From J038 sp036734085 (GTDB lineage Bacteria > Chloroflexota > Anaerolineae > Aggregatilineales > Phototrophicaceae): a stretch of DNA of 64,000 bases. The stretch covers positions 17,311 through 81,310 of the forward strand of contig DAIMZF010000003.1 in assembly GCA_036734085.1 (NCBI GenBank), given 5' to 3'. The notes under the pieces were generated by a model. That model saw only the letters and a program-made list of their open reading frames with translations. It ran no database searches and had not been told where the DNA came from. Of this stretch, positions 32,676 to 41,615 are shown one piece after another. The position numbers and the translations under genes are program-made. Each line of letters opens with the position of its first letter. The stretch's first letter is position 1.

Positions 32676-33901
32676 CCAATGCCAAACGAACGACACAGGA
32701 AGTTACAGGACTCAGTTCCGATGTGCTTGTTACCTATTACGAGCGACTTATAGAAATCAGCAAACAGCTTAATTCCACGCTCGACCATGTTCAGCTACTC
32801 CGGCAGATTGTTTCCGCCGCGACCGAGCTTATCGACGCCGAAGCCGCCTCTATCATGCTGATTGACCCCACTTCCGGCGAACTCCGTTTTGAAGCTTCAT
32901 CGAACTTGGATCCGCACGAGATGGAAAAAATCGCCGTGCCGATGGAAGGCAGTATCGCCGGATGGATTGCCACACACGGCGAGCCGCGCGTCATCCATGA
33001 TGTCACCCAAGAGCCAAGCCACTTCAACAATGTAGATAAGACCATCGAGTTTAAAACGCGCAATATTCTAGGCGTTCCCATGCGTACCCACAAGCGTATC
33101 ATCGGCGTTGTACAGGCCGTTAACAAGCGCAATAACGCCCGTTTTAACAGCTTCGACATCAGCATTTTAACCACGCTTGCTAGCCAGGCCGCTATCGCCA
33201 TTGAAAATGCGCGTTTATTCCAGCAGAGTGACTTCATCGCAGAGATGGTACACGAGTTACGCACGCCTTTATTGTCACTCAAGGCCAGCACATCGCTTCT
33301 GCTCCGGTCTGATTTACCGTCAGACCGCCGCGAGGAAATCATCTATACTATGCAGGGCGAAACCAACCGCCTGATGCGACTCACAACGGACTTTTTGGAT
33401 TTAGCGCGCATGGAAACAGGTCGCACCCACCTTGACATCGCACCGTTTGAGCTTTCCCAGCTTATTCACGAAAGTGCAGAAGTTGTTATCCCGCAGGCAC
33501 AGGAGCACAACGTCCACATCCAGCCGGAAAGTCAAGAAGTTGTCGTCAAAGGGGATAGGGGCAAGGTTAAGCAAGTGTTGCTGAACCTGTTGACGAACGG
33601 CATCAAGTATAATCGTCCAGATGGCACGGTACGGGTTTATACCAGCCTTGTACACAATCCGCAAAACCAGAAGATGGTACAAATCGGCATTAAGGACACA
33701 GGCTACGGCTTGACTGCCGACAGCCAGAAGCAGGTGTTTCAAAAGTTCTTCCGGGATAAATCCACAGCCAATACAACCACCGGCACCGGGCTAGGCTTGG
33801 TCATCACAAAGGCCATTGTGGAGGCACACGGGGGGCAAATCTGGCTAGAAAGCCAGGAGGGTATCGGCACGACGTTTTTCTTCACGCTTCCAGTGGATTA
33901 A
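32672..33901 (+). CDS. GAF-domain sensor histidine kinase
   Basis: A 409-residue soluble kinase. A GAF domain spans about 20-185 (AASIMLIDPTSGELRFEASS, VPMEGSIAGWIATHGEP). The H-box is FIAEMVHELRTPLLSLKAS (His about 194). The ATPase domain has NLLTNGIKYNRPDGTV, DTGYGLTADSQKQVFQKF and GTGLGLVITKAIVEAHGGQ. It starts inside the sirtuin stop codon (ATGA), so all three genes from 30775 are one translational unit. The receiver-CpaE protein is the likeliest target. The 57-base gap to secF shows no clear terminator. Confidence 0.93.
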   Translation: MTNAKRTTQEVTGLSSDVLVTYYERLIEISKQLNSTLDHVQLLRQIVSAATELIDAEAASIMLIDPTSGELRFEASSNLDPHEMEKIAVPMEGSIAGWIATHGEPRVIHDVTQEPSHFNNVDKTIEFKTRNILGVPMRTHKRIIGVVQAVNKRNNARFNSFDISILTTLASQAAIAIENARLFQQSDFIAEMVHELRTPLLSLKASTSLLLRSDLPSDRREEIIYTMQGETNRLMRLTTDFLDLARMETGRTHLDIAPFELSQLIHESAEVVIPQAQEHNVHIQPESQEVVVKGDRGKVKQVLLNLLTNGIKYNRPDGTVRVYTSLVHNPQNQKMVQIGIKDTGYGLTADSQKQVFQKFFRDKSTANTTTGTGLGLVITKAIVEAHGGQIWLESQEGIGTTFFFTLPVD

Positions 33902-33958
33902 GCATAGGGACGGCGCTCACTGGCCGCCCCCATACAGACCTTACACAGCCGCGTTAGG

Positions 33959-35320
33959 CTAATCTACGCGATAAGAGGCAACCAATGCTTCGTCGCCTTT
34001 CAAAAACGGGATTTCCCCTTTTTCCCATGCGACCAACAGTGGCACGGCTGTGAATAATGACGAATATGCACCAGACAGTAGCCCAACAAACAAAATTGCG
34101 ATAAACTGACGGATGGTTTCGCCGCCAAACAGCAGAATAGCAAATATCACAAAGAACGTGCTTAACTGCGTTCCCATACTCCGGTGGATAGTTTCCCACA
34201 CACTCCGATTCACAATCGCTTCGTATGGCTCGCCCAAGTGCTTGGGGATGTTCTCGCGCACACGGTCAAACATCACGATCGTATCCTGTACGGAAAAGCC
34301 GACCACAGTCAGTACCGCCGTCAGGAACAGCGCGTCAATCTCCCAGCCAACCAGCAAGCCCATCAATGACATTGCGCCAGCCACGATCATCACATCATGG
34401 AGCATTGCCACCACCGCACACACGCCATAACGCAATGCATTAGGCACTTCGCGGAAGGCAAACACGATGAACCCCGTGACGACCACACATGCCATCGCCA
34501 CCGCCAAAAAAGCCGCCTGTGTGACTTCCCGCCCTACTGTCTCCGACACGGTAGAAATTCTCAGGCTGGATGCGTCCACATCAGCGATGTTGTTCAACTG
34601 GTCTAAGATGGCATCGCTCGTCTGCTGGTCCGCGAAGCCACCCCGCACCGACCAGCGATAAGGCCGCCGTTGCACGAACGACACATCAATACCGGCTTCT
34701 TGCAACGCCGCCGTCAAGGCCGCTTCGGAGATGTCATCCGCATTAATTGTTAAGTTGACCGAGTTACCTGCCAACCTTTCAAACGTCAACGGGAAGCTTT
34801 CATTTAACTCGTTGAGGATAGCTTCTACCCGCGCAGTTTCCGTTGCATCAGTCACCGCCGACCATCCATCCTCGCGGTCTAGCACGAATGTCCGGTCACC
34901 AAAACGAGCTTGTAAATCTTGTCCTGTTGGCGCGGAATCCTCAAATTCAAACAAATAAACCACGTCAGTTGAGGCTTGCGTATTAATGGCTGTGTTGGCT
35001 TCGGTAATATTACGGGTGCCCTCGACCAATGCGGACGGCTCGAATTCGCCCGTCACAATGAACGATTCGCCCGTACTCCCCAACCTCTGAATGACAACAC
35101 CTTCCAGGCCGTTATCCGCAAATACATTGCGGATGTTTGTCTCTGTTGCGCCTTCCTCCACAAACTGGAATTCGTAAATACTCCCGCCAACAAACGCGAT
35201 ACTCAGCCGGAAGGGACTGCCTGTTTGTATCGTGCTGTAAACCATAATTAATATCCCCAAGGCCATCAGCAGGCCGGAGAATATAAAATATGCGCGTCTT
35301 TTTTGTACCAGATTAAACAT
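33959..35320 (-). CDS. secF: protein translocase subunit SecF
   Basis: A 453-residue membrane protein with six expected helices and a large extracytoplasmic domain between the first two. FRLSIAFVGGSIYEFQF corresponds to the GGxxxE region, and the C-terminal half (FTVLTVVGFSVQDTIVMFDRVREN type sequence near residue 350) is the conserved RND-like core. With SecD and YajC it uses the proton or sodium gradient to help pull proteins through SecYEG. It is longer than typical SecF (about 300) because of an extended P1 domain. AAGGA precedes the ATG. Only 15 bases separate it from secD. Confidence 0.94.
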   Translation of the reverse strand: MFNLVQKRRAYFIFSGLLMALGILIMVYSTIQTGSPFRLSIAFVGGSIYEFQFVEEGATETNIRNVFADNGLEGVVIQRLGSTGESFIVTGEFEPSALVEGTRNITEANTAINTQASTDVVYLFEFEDSAPTGQDLQARFGDRTFVLDREDGWSAVTDATETARVEAILNELNESFPLTFERLAGNSVNLTINADDISEAALTAALQEAGIDVSFVQRRPYRWSVRGGFADQQTSDAILDQLNNIADVDASSLRISTVSETVGREVTQAAFLAVAMACVVVTGFIVFAFREVPNALRYGVCAVVAMLHDVMIVAGAMSLMGLLVGWEIDALFLTAVLTVVGFSVQDTIVMFDRVRENIPKHLGEPYEAIVNRSVWETIHRSMGTQLSTFFVIFAILLFGGETIRQFIAILFVGLLSGAYSSLFTAVPLLVAWEKGEIPFLKGDEALVASYRVD

Positions 35321-35335
35321 GCTGTGTCCTTCGCC

Positions 35336-36826
35336 TTATACGCCCAACAACCAACGGCGGTTTTCAATCTGGTTCTTAGTCAGATTAATCACCACATACA
35401 AAAATGTTCGCGTAATCACCATCGCCATAAACAAGTTCAGGAATAACCCCAAAGCAAGCGTTAACGCAAAGCCACTGACCACACTTGCACCCGGTGTCTG
35501 GCCGAACAAAAACAGTACACCACAAATGAGGATAGTTGAGGCGTTCGAGTCGCGAATAGAAGTCCACGCCCGTGCGAAGCCTGTATCAAGGGCATCGTTC
35601 AGTTTTTGCCCACTTCGCAATTCCTCTTTAAAACGTTCAAAAATGAGGATCGTTCCATCCACTGCCGCCCCGATAGAGATAAGAAACCCTGTAATCGCAG
35701 GGAGTGTTAACGTGATCGGCAAAAATTTATACGCAAAGAAGTTCAACAGCAGGAAGATAATCAGCGCGATATCCGCACAGAAACCCGGTAGACGGTAGTA
35801 CAGGAACATAAACGTCAATACGACCACCACACCCACAATGCCCGCACGCACACTAGCCTGTACAGATTCATTGCCCAACGTCGCGCCTACCAGTTCCGTG
35901 CTTTCTACCCGCAATGGGATAGACAGCGCACCAGAGCGTAATTGTAATGCCAATGTCTTGGATTCATCTTCGGTGAAGCCACCACTAATCGACCCCCCAG
36001 TATCCAGACGGTCGCGGATAACTGGCGCGGACAACACCACGCCGTCTAACACAATCGCCATCGGTTGACCGATGCTGGCCGCCGTATATTGACCGAATGT
36101 ATCAAAATCCGGGTGCAGAATCACATGGTTACGCGCCACATCAAACACAATAATCCATTCCACTTGCTGGAATTGCGCCGCCGCCGCCGCCAGACCATCG
36201 CCCGTCATCACCGTCTGGAATGGCTGATTAGTGCCCGGATTAATCGCCCCGCTAAATTGTAGTTCCGGCGCGTCTAGGGGTTGGCCAGTTTCTTCCGCCA
36301 ATTCTCGCCGCCGTTGGATGATATTGAATTGCTCGGTGGTCAGAATACGTTGGCCGATAAACTGCGCCGATGGCACATTCCGAAAGTCAACAAACTCTAA
36401 CAACGCCGTCTGCTGGATCGTCCGCACAGCGCGTTCCGGGTCACTCTCGCCCGGTAGCTCGACTAAAATCCGGTCGCCGCCCACAATCTGCACCGTCACG
36501 TCCGCCGTGCCCAGCGCATTGATGCGTCGCACCACGTTGTTTGCTGTTTCTTGTAAATCCGCTTGTGTAAAAGCATCCGGCGGCAGTTCTGCCTGCATCA
36601 GCACACGCAAGCCGCCCACAAGGTCTAGCCCCAATTGATATTGGAACGTCCCTTTAAATTCTTCACAATCTATGTCGGGGTTATTGCTCGTCAAACGGCA
36701 ATCAGCGAGCGCGTCTGCATCGCCCCCCCGCCGCAGGAAGTCCGGCTCAGTATCCGGCAAGGCCAGCCATAGAGTCCCCACAGTCAATACGATAATCAAG
36801 GCCAGCCACGTATAATAGCGTCTCAT
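35336..36826 (-). CDS. secD: protein translocase subunit SecD
   Basis: A 496-residue SecD. An N-terminal membrane helix (YTWLALIIVLTVGTLWLALP) is followed by QLGLDLVGGLRVLMQAEL (the D1 motif), a periplasmic-type domain with ALGTADVTVQIVGGDRILVELPG, and ALQLRSGALSIPLRV. The C-terminal five-helix core includes SIGAAVDGTILIFERFKEELR (D4 region). It partners with SecF directly downstream. AAAGG precedes the ATG. Confidence 0.96.
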   Translation of the reverse strand: MRRYYTWLALIIVLTVGTLWLALPDTEPDFLRRGGDADALADCRLTSNNPDIDCEEFKGTFQYQLGLDLVGGLRVLMQAELPPDAFTQADLQETANNVVRRINALGTADVTVQIVGGDRILVELPGESDPERAVRTIQQTALLEFVDFRNVPSAQFIGQRILTTEQFNIIQRRRELAEETGQPLDAPELQFSGAINPGTNQPFQTVMTGDGLAAAAAQFQQVEWIIVFDVARNHVILHPDFDTFGQYTAASIGQPMAIVLDGVVLSAPVIRDRLDTGGSISGGFTEDESKTLALQLRSGALSIPLRVESTELVGATLGNESVQASVRAGIVGVVVVLTFMFLYYRLPGFCADIALIIFLLLNFFAYKFLPITLTLPAITGFLISIGAAVDGTILIFERFKEELRSGQKLNDALDTGFARAWTSIRDSNASTILICGVLFLFGQTPGASVVSGFALTLALGLFLNLFMAMVITRTFLYVVINLTKNQIENRRWLLGV

Positions 36827-36894
36827 ACAAACCTTTCCCTTTTATAGCAATCGCAAAAACCGTACCCGGTCAAACCAGATACGGCACATCTCCC

Positions 36895-37239
36895 CTACAC
36901 ATTTTCAGTCTGGTCTTCTTCTAACAATCCCGCCCGGCGTAGACCCATTCGCGCATTCTCCGCGATTTCTTCCGCATCGTAGGGTTGCATCAGCGCCGCC
37001 GTGATGATTCGTACCTGCACCCCCTCCGCGATTTCCACCCGCGCCACGCCCAATTCCGCGTCAATCTCCAACACTTTGCCGATGATCCCGCCATAGGTAA
37101 TGACTTCATCACCAGCCGCTAAAGACCGGGCGAACTGTTGCCGCTTGCCAAAATCACGCTGTTTAGGGAAGGTCACCAGTGACCACCACGCCGCCAATGC
37201 CAGCAACATTACGAATGCCAATAACGCGAATTCCTGCAT
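36895..37239 (-). CDS. yajC: preprotein translocase subunit YajC
   Basis: A 114-residue protein with one N-terminal membrane helix (LLAFVMLLALAAWWSLV) and the small conserved domain LAAGDEVITYGGIIGKVLEI that marks YajC. It is part of the SecDF-YajC complex and is the first gene of the yajC-secD-secF operon, an order shared by many bacteria. GGAG lies nine bases before the ATG. Confidence 0.93.
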   Translation of the reverse strand: MQEFALLAFVMLLALAAWWSLVTFPKQRDFGKRQQFARSLAAGDEVITYGGIIGKVLEIDAELGVARVEIAEGVQVRIITAALMQPYDAEEIAENARMGLRRAGLLEEDQTENV

Positions 37240-37380
37240 TTTACGCTACTCCGCTTGACCAGAACGTGTTATGTTTCTAAAATGATGAACGATTTACGCC
37301 TATCACGCGGAGCATTATACATCATCACCGCATAACCGTGCATAGTTGCTTCGTGATGAACTTAGTTAGGATACTATCTG

Positions 37381-38508
37381 ATGAAAAATCTCAAACGCTT
37401 TTGGTTAGCCCTTACCTGCTTTTTTGCCCTCGCTTTAACGACGACACAGTTTGCTCAGGCTGGCAACTACACCCTGACCAACAACACGGGTTCCGCGAGT
37501 GATGTCTTTTTTATCACCGGTGAGGCGACGCTTGTTATGAATGGCTTCGACTTACAACCACGCGGAATTCCCCGCCCTACCAGCCTGGATCGGGTGAGCA
37601 TCGATGTGGTAACACCCATCCCCAATGTGCCGATTGAAGTAGTCGTCTATCAGGATGCGGACGGTGGCGACCCCGTGAATTCTACATTGGTTGGTCGGCA
37701 GACCGTGAATATCAACCAGGCCGGTATTTTTAGCGCAACGTTTGACCCTCCACTGCAAATCACCGCGCCTGTTGTATGGGTTGGCTTTTACCTCCCGCCG
37801 GATTTCCGCTTCCGTGCCGATACGTCCGGCACATCTGTTTTAACGTACTGGGCATGGACGCCCAACAGCACCTTTGACCTCAACAATCTTAGTTCTGCAC
37901 AGGTCTTTGGGCCGGGCAACGGGAGTGCCCCTGTTAACCTTAACATGGGTGGCATCGCCCGCATCACCGCAGAGCTTATCACCACCGCGACACCGCCTGC
38001 CGATTCTGGCACGATAACACCGGGCACTACAGGCCGCCCTGGTAGCCTGACCAGCGTCTCACGCGACTCGCAAGGCCGCATCGTACAGGTTGTCGGCGAC
38101 CCCAATACCAGCCTGGCCGCAATGGTGCCTTACAGCAACACATGGGGCTGTGGTGAGTTATACTACGACCTGCAAGACATCCGCGTGAACTTCCGCTCTG
38201 GCGTCGCGGTTGGCTGTAAAACATCACCCGCTAATTATTCTCCCGCCGCGCCGGAAGGCTACCGCATTCGTAATGCCCTCACCTATGATGTGACTGTTTT
38301 TGGCGTCGTGTCACCCGGCACAAATCGCATGACGTATCCCATCACCCATTGTTTGCGCGTCACCGGCTCGGATTTAAACAATGCCGTTATGGGCATTGCT
38401 TATGGCATTCCTCATCAATGGGAAGTCCTGCCCACCATCCGCTTTGGGGATTTCATCTGCGCGGATTTGTTCTACGCTGGCCCTGTTACCTACCTAATTC
38501 CTAACTAA
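37381..38508 (+). CDS. secreted protein of unknown function
   Basis: A 375-residue protein with a Sec signal peptide (MKNLKRFWLALTCFFALALT, probable cleavage after AQA near residue 27). The N-terminal half is beta-rich and aromatic (VWVGFYLPPDFRF, SVLTYWAWTPN). A Pro/Gly/Thr linker near residue 205 leads to a C-terminal domain with four to five cysteines (WGCGELYYDLQDIRV, VGCKT, HCLRV, ICADLFY), which may form disulfides. No family is recognised. TAGG lies about ten bases upstream; a TTGCTT/GATACT promoter-like pair sits close to the ATG. The NERD-like gene follows after nine bases. Confidence 0.75.
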   Translation: MKNLKRFWLALTCFFALALTTTQFAQAGNYTLTNNTGSASDVFFITGEATLVMNGFDLQPRGIPRPTSLDRVSIDVVTPIPNVPIEVVVYQDADGGDPVNSTLVGRQTVNINQAGIFSATFDPPLQITAPVVWVGFYLPPDFRFRADTSGTSVLTYWAWTPNSTFDLNNLSSAQVFGPGNGSAPVNLNMGGIARITAELITTATPPADSGTITPGTTGRPGSLTSVSRDSQGRIVQVVGDPNTSLAAMVPYSNTWGCGELYYDLQDIRVNFRSGVAVGCKTSPANYSPAAPEGYRIRNALTYDVTVFGVVSPGTNRMTYPITHCLRVTGSDLNNAVMGIAYGIPHQWEVLPTIRFGDFICADLFYAGPVTYLIPN

Positions 38509-38517
38509 AGGACACTT

Positions 38518-39273
38518 ATGCGTATCGTCACCAACCAAGAACTCATTCGCAAAAACAGACGCACCGCAACATGGCTGTTTTTCATCAGTATGGCGATTTT
38601 GATCTTTGGATTCTTCGTCGCCAACGGGCAGATACTCGGCCTTGTTCCCGAAGAGTCCGTCGGCTTAATCTATACATTTGCGACCCCGTTTGTCTTGCTC
38701 ATCGGCTTCATGACGACGCTAACCTCAGTCCGTATGACCAACCTCTGGGTACGCATCCCCCGTCCAGAAGTGGTCATTCCCGAAGGGTTGAAGGGCATCC
38801 CTAGCCGCAACAAGAACGCACTCTACAACTATCATCACTTTCCGGCGCGGCATGTGTTGGTGACACCACAGGGAATTTTCCCGATGGTCACTCGTTTTCA
38901 GGACGGGAGTTTTTCTGTCAATGGCAACAAATGGCGGGCGCATAAAGGCCCGGTCGGTGCGATATTTACTTTTTTGCGCCTGGACGGAATTGGCAATCCT
39001 AATCAAGACGCGGAGCTTGCCCGGCGTTATATTCAACATCTTATCGAGGACTACGACAAGGACATTCCGATTCACCCGGTCATTGTCTTCGTAGACCCCC
39101 GCGCCAAGCTGGAAATTAACGATCCAAGTGTGCCGGTGGTCTATGCGGATTCTAAAAAGTCACCTAATTTGAAAGAGTTTATTCAGGGTTTTGGTGGCGA
39201 GCCTGTAGCGCAGTTTAAAGACGATGGCTTCCAGCATTTTCTGGATGAATGGGAAGCCTCAACACTGGACTAA
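38518..39273 (+). CDS. NERD-like membrane protein
   Basis: A 251-residue protein. Two hydrophobic helices at about 17-37 (ATWLFFISMAILIFGFFVA) and 48-68 (IYTFATPFVLLIGFMTTL) anchor it; the soluble part resembles nuclease-related NERD domains, with HVLVTPQGIFPMVTRFQDGS, a KWRAHKGPVG segment and HPVIVFVDPRAKLEI. NERD proteins are suspected nucleases or nucleic-acid binding proteins, mostly uncharacterised; catalytic residues could not be verified here. It follows the secreted-protein gene and ends at a strong bidirectional terminator. Confidence 0.6.
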   Translation: MRIVTNQELIRKNRRTATWLFFISMAILIFGFFVANGQILGLVPEESVGLIYTFATPFVLLIGFMTTLTSVRMTNLWVRIPRPEVVIPEGLKGIPSRNKNALYNYHHFPARHVLVTPQGIFPMVTRFQDGSFSVNGNKWRAHKGPVGAIFTFLRLDGIGNPNQDAELARRYIQHLIEDYDKDIPIHPVIVFVDPRAKLEINDPSVPVVYADSKKSPNLKEFIQGFGGEPVAQFKDDGFQHFLDEWEASTLD

Positions 39274-39293
39274 ATCTGTCACAAATACAATAA

Positions 39294-39323
39294 AAAAGGC
39301 GCGGAAGTTTTTCCGCGCCTTTT
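39294..39323. terminator. strong bidirectional terminator
   Basis: A 13-base stem AAAAGGCGCGGAA/TTCCGCGCCTTTT with a GTTT loop (39294-39306, 39311-39323), with A and T tracts on either side. It sits between the convergent NERD-like and SPFH genes and serves both. Confidence 0.92.
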
Positions 39324-39326
39324 GCT

Positions 39327-40439
39327 TTACTCTAGTTCGCTTAACCGTTGTTGCCACTTCTCTACCAGACGATTGTAAATCGCTTCGGAGATTTCTCCGT
39401 TCATCAGCTTAACATCCAGGTTGTCAATCAAGGCCTGCACTTCCGCTTTAGTCTGCGGGTTGGGCGCGGCTTCGGAAGCACTCTGCACGGCGGGTGCTGG
39501 CATCTGCGGCGCACCACCCCCACCCTGATTTTGCATCATTTGCATCATTTGCATCATCATCTGCTGTTGTTGGAGCATCTGCTGTTGTAACGCGGCAGAT
39601 TCACCGCCACCACCAAACTGCTGACCGATATTCTGCCCGACACCTAACCCGACACCTGCCGCCGCCAGGCCACCGCCCAGTCCTTCGTTTTGCGCCGCCG
39701 CCATGCCGATTTCCAGGCGTTTTTGGCGTTCCAGCACTTCTAACCATATTTCAAGCGGCACAAGGTCACGGAGTTCTTCAGTAGGCACGTTGACAGTATC
39801 AAACGGATTTGATTCCAGCGCGGTAATTTGCAAGCCCATCTCCGCGAAGCGATCATTCACCCGTACCAGCATCGCGCCTTCGATTTCTTCCAAAACCTGA
39901 TTAGCGTCAACAATATTTTCCGCACCGGATTTTAACAACAGGCTGTTAATCTCGCCGATGAGGATGGTCTGCAAACGGTCTTTGATGTCACGCATCCGCG
40001 TCACACTGTTGTTCATCCCGTAGGCTTTTAAGAATAACATCGGGTCGGAGATAGACAGTTCCATCACGCCATGTGTACGGAGCAAGATAATCCCCAAGCC
40101 AGTGTTCGTCCGCAGATAAATCGGCTTAGATGTCCCCCAGCCCACTTGCGGCATCCGGCGCAGGTTGACGAAGTACACATCCGCCGAAAATGGGGTACGT
40201 CCACCTGTCGCCAGACCAATCAAGCCCGACAAAATAGGCAGATTCGCTACTGACAGCGTATGCCGCCCTGCTTCCAAAACATCCAACGCCTGACCGCCGC
40301 GCACAAACACTGCCGCTTGGCTTTCATTGACGATTAACTGCGACCCAAACCGAAAGTCACCGTGTCCTTGCGGGGGTTCACGGTGTACCAGTTCATCTTC
40401 TGTGACATTGGTATGGCTAAGAACATCAATAATACGCAT
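39327..40439 (-). CDS. SPFH-domain protein (YdjI-like)
   Basis: A 370-residue SPFH/band-7-type protein. An N-terminal beta domain (LIVNESQAAVFVRGGQALDV, EAGRHTLSVANLPI) precedes a long SPFH region with alternating helices (VNDRFAEMGLQITALESNPF). A Gly- and Gln/Met-rich linker (about 255-320, runs of QQQ and MMQMM) leads to a C-terminal SHOCT-like helix pair (LIDNLDVKLMNGEISEAIYN). It resembles the virion-core/YdjI group, which belongs to membrane-stress modules with PspA in Bacillus. It is the last gene of a four-gene cluster. GGAG precedes the ATG. Confidence 0.83.
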   Translation of the reverse strand: MRIIDVLSHTNVTEDELVHREPPQGHGDFRFGSQLIVNESQAAVFVRGGQALDVLEAGRHTLSVANLPILSGLIGLATGGRTPFSADVYFVNLRRMPQVGWGTSKPIYLRTNTGLGIILLRTHGVMELSISDPMLFLKAYGMNNSVTRMRDIKDRLQTILIGEINSLLLKSGAENIVDANQVLEEIEGAMLVRVNDRFAEMGLQITALESNPFDTVNVPTEELRDLVPLEIWLEVLERQKRLEIGMAAAQNEGLGGGLAAAGVGLGVGQNIGQQFGGGGESAALQQQMLQQQQMMMQMMQMMQNQGGGGAPQMPAPAVQSASEAAPNPQTKAEVQALIDNLDVKLMNGEISEAIYNRLVEKWQQRLSELE

Positions 40440-40454
40440 TTTTATCTCCTTTGC

Positions 40455-40985
40455 TTAAATACTATGTGTAAACCCAGTCAGTACATCATCACGCAGGTTA
40501 AAGGCTTCGATGGCCTCGTTTAGCAGGCCGTCAAATTCGTAGATGGCAGTCTCTAATCCCTCTTTGGCAAGCGCGGCCTGCTCTAAAGTATCCAGCCCGC
40601 CGTCAATTCGTCCTACATAGACCATTTGCGCCTCATCAAAGCTATAAATCGTCTCCAGGTCGTCGCTCTCTATCTTCATCTGTGCCCACATGCCGTCATA
40701 TTTAGGGGCGGCTGTCGCTATTTTATCGTGATAAAGCTGTAGTTTCCCTTTCACGTCACGGGTGCGCGGCATATAGGACATGCCCATCGTATCCAGTACC
40801 AGTTTTTCAATCCGTATCAGGCGGCGGATGCGCTCATCCAATTGGCCGGAGATGTAATCTCGCAACATCCGGTCTGCTGTGCGCCGTGCTTGCTTATCCT
40901 GATAGCCTTTAAAGCCCGGTATCTGTGCGACCAACCGCTCAAAGCCACCGCGATTACTCACAATTTTATCGTACAAGCTACTCAT
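40455..40985 (-). CDS. helical protein of unknown function in the SPFH cluster
   Basis: A 176-residue, mainly alpha-helical cytoplasmic protein with an arginine- and lysine-rich N-terminal half (KQARRTADRMLRDYISGQLD, RIRRLIRIEK) and an acidic C-terminal half. No signal peptide or membrane helix. The helical repeats recall PspA-like or coiled-coil scaffold proteins, but I do not recognise the family. It has a strong GGAG before the ATG and only 15 bases to the SPFH gene, so a joint role in the membrane is likely. Confidence 0.7.
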   Translation of the reverse strand: MSSLYDKIVSNRGGFERLVAQIPGFKGYQDKQARRTADRMLRDYISGQLDERIRRLIRIEKLVLDTMGMSYMPRTRDVKGKLQLYHDKIATAAPKYDGMWAQMKIESDDLETIYSFDEAQMVYVGRIDGGLDTLEQAALAKEGLETAIYEFDGLLNEAIEAFNLRDDVLTGFTHSI

Positions 40986-41068
40986 GTTTTGCTCCTGTCT
41001 GTTATACCGAGATTGTTTATTCTACGGCATGTTAAAGTCAGCCGTTCCCTCAACCTTTGGGGGAATGC

Positions 41069-41587
41069 CTATGTCAAAAAGTACTCTGTGCTACAGTACG
41101 GGCATTGCACAACCCCTTTGCCGACCAACTTAATATTCCCGCCACATTTTTCGCATTGTTGCAAATCGCGCAATTTAGACGCATCCGACGAGAACAAAAT
41201 GCCGTCGTCCCAGTTCACATAGCCGCTAAACACCTGCAAGCCTACCAACTGATGCACCATATTCTTGACATTATCTACCGGTACGCTCATCTCCATTGCC
41301 AGTTCATTTACCCGCACCTGCCCCCGACTTTTCACAATATCCAGCAGTTGGCGCTGTTTCTCCATCACGGAATCCTGCTCTGCCTCCTGACCACCCTTCA
41401 CCCATAGGAAGTAGCCAAAGCCCACCAACGGCAGAATAATCATCGAGGCCAATCCTGCACCGAGTATCGTGCCCAACATTGTCGCGCCGTCTTCTCCCGT
41501 CCGCACCGCCAGGAATAACCCTGCGATGACCGCCAGCGCCATACCAATGATCATCAGGATTAAGCCCGTCAAACGTCCTTGATTCAT
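41069..41587 (-). CDS. membrane protein with winged-helix and zinc-ribbon domains
   Basis: A 172-residue protein. Two N-terminal membrane helices (LTGLILMIIGMALAVIAGLF and GTILGAGLASMIILPLVGFG) are followed by a winged-helix-like segment (RQLLDIVKSRGQVRVNELAM) and a C-terminal zinc ribbon (CEKCGG...CPYC). It could be a membrane-bound protein-interaction module rather than a DNA-binding regulator. It lies between the DUF2207 gene and the helical protein gene. GGAG precedes the ATG. Confidence 0.75.
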   Translation of the reverse strand: MNQGRLTGLILMIIGMALAVIAGLFLAVRTGEDGATMLGTILGAGLASMIILPLVGFGYFLWVKGGQEAEQDSVMEKQRQLLDIVKSRGQVRVNELAMEMSVPVDNVKNMVHQLVGLQVFSGYVNWDDGILFSSDASKLRDLQQCEKCGGNIKLVGKGVVQCPYCSTEYFLT

Positions 41588-41615
41588 CGTTGTTCTTCTC
41601 CTTTAGTTTACGAAA

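Noticed and set aside
33902..33958. Possible terminator between the histidine kinase and secF
   Set aside because: GC-rich but with no stable perfect stem or T tract.
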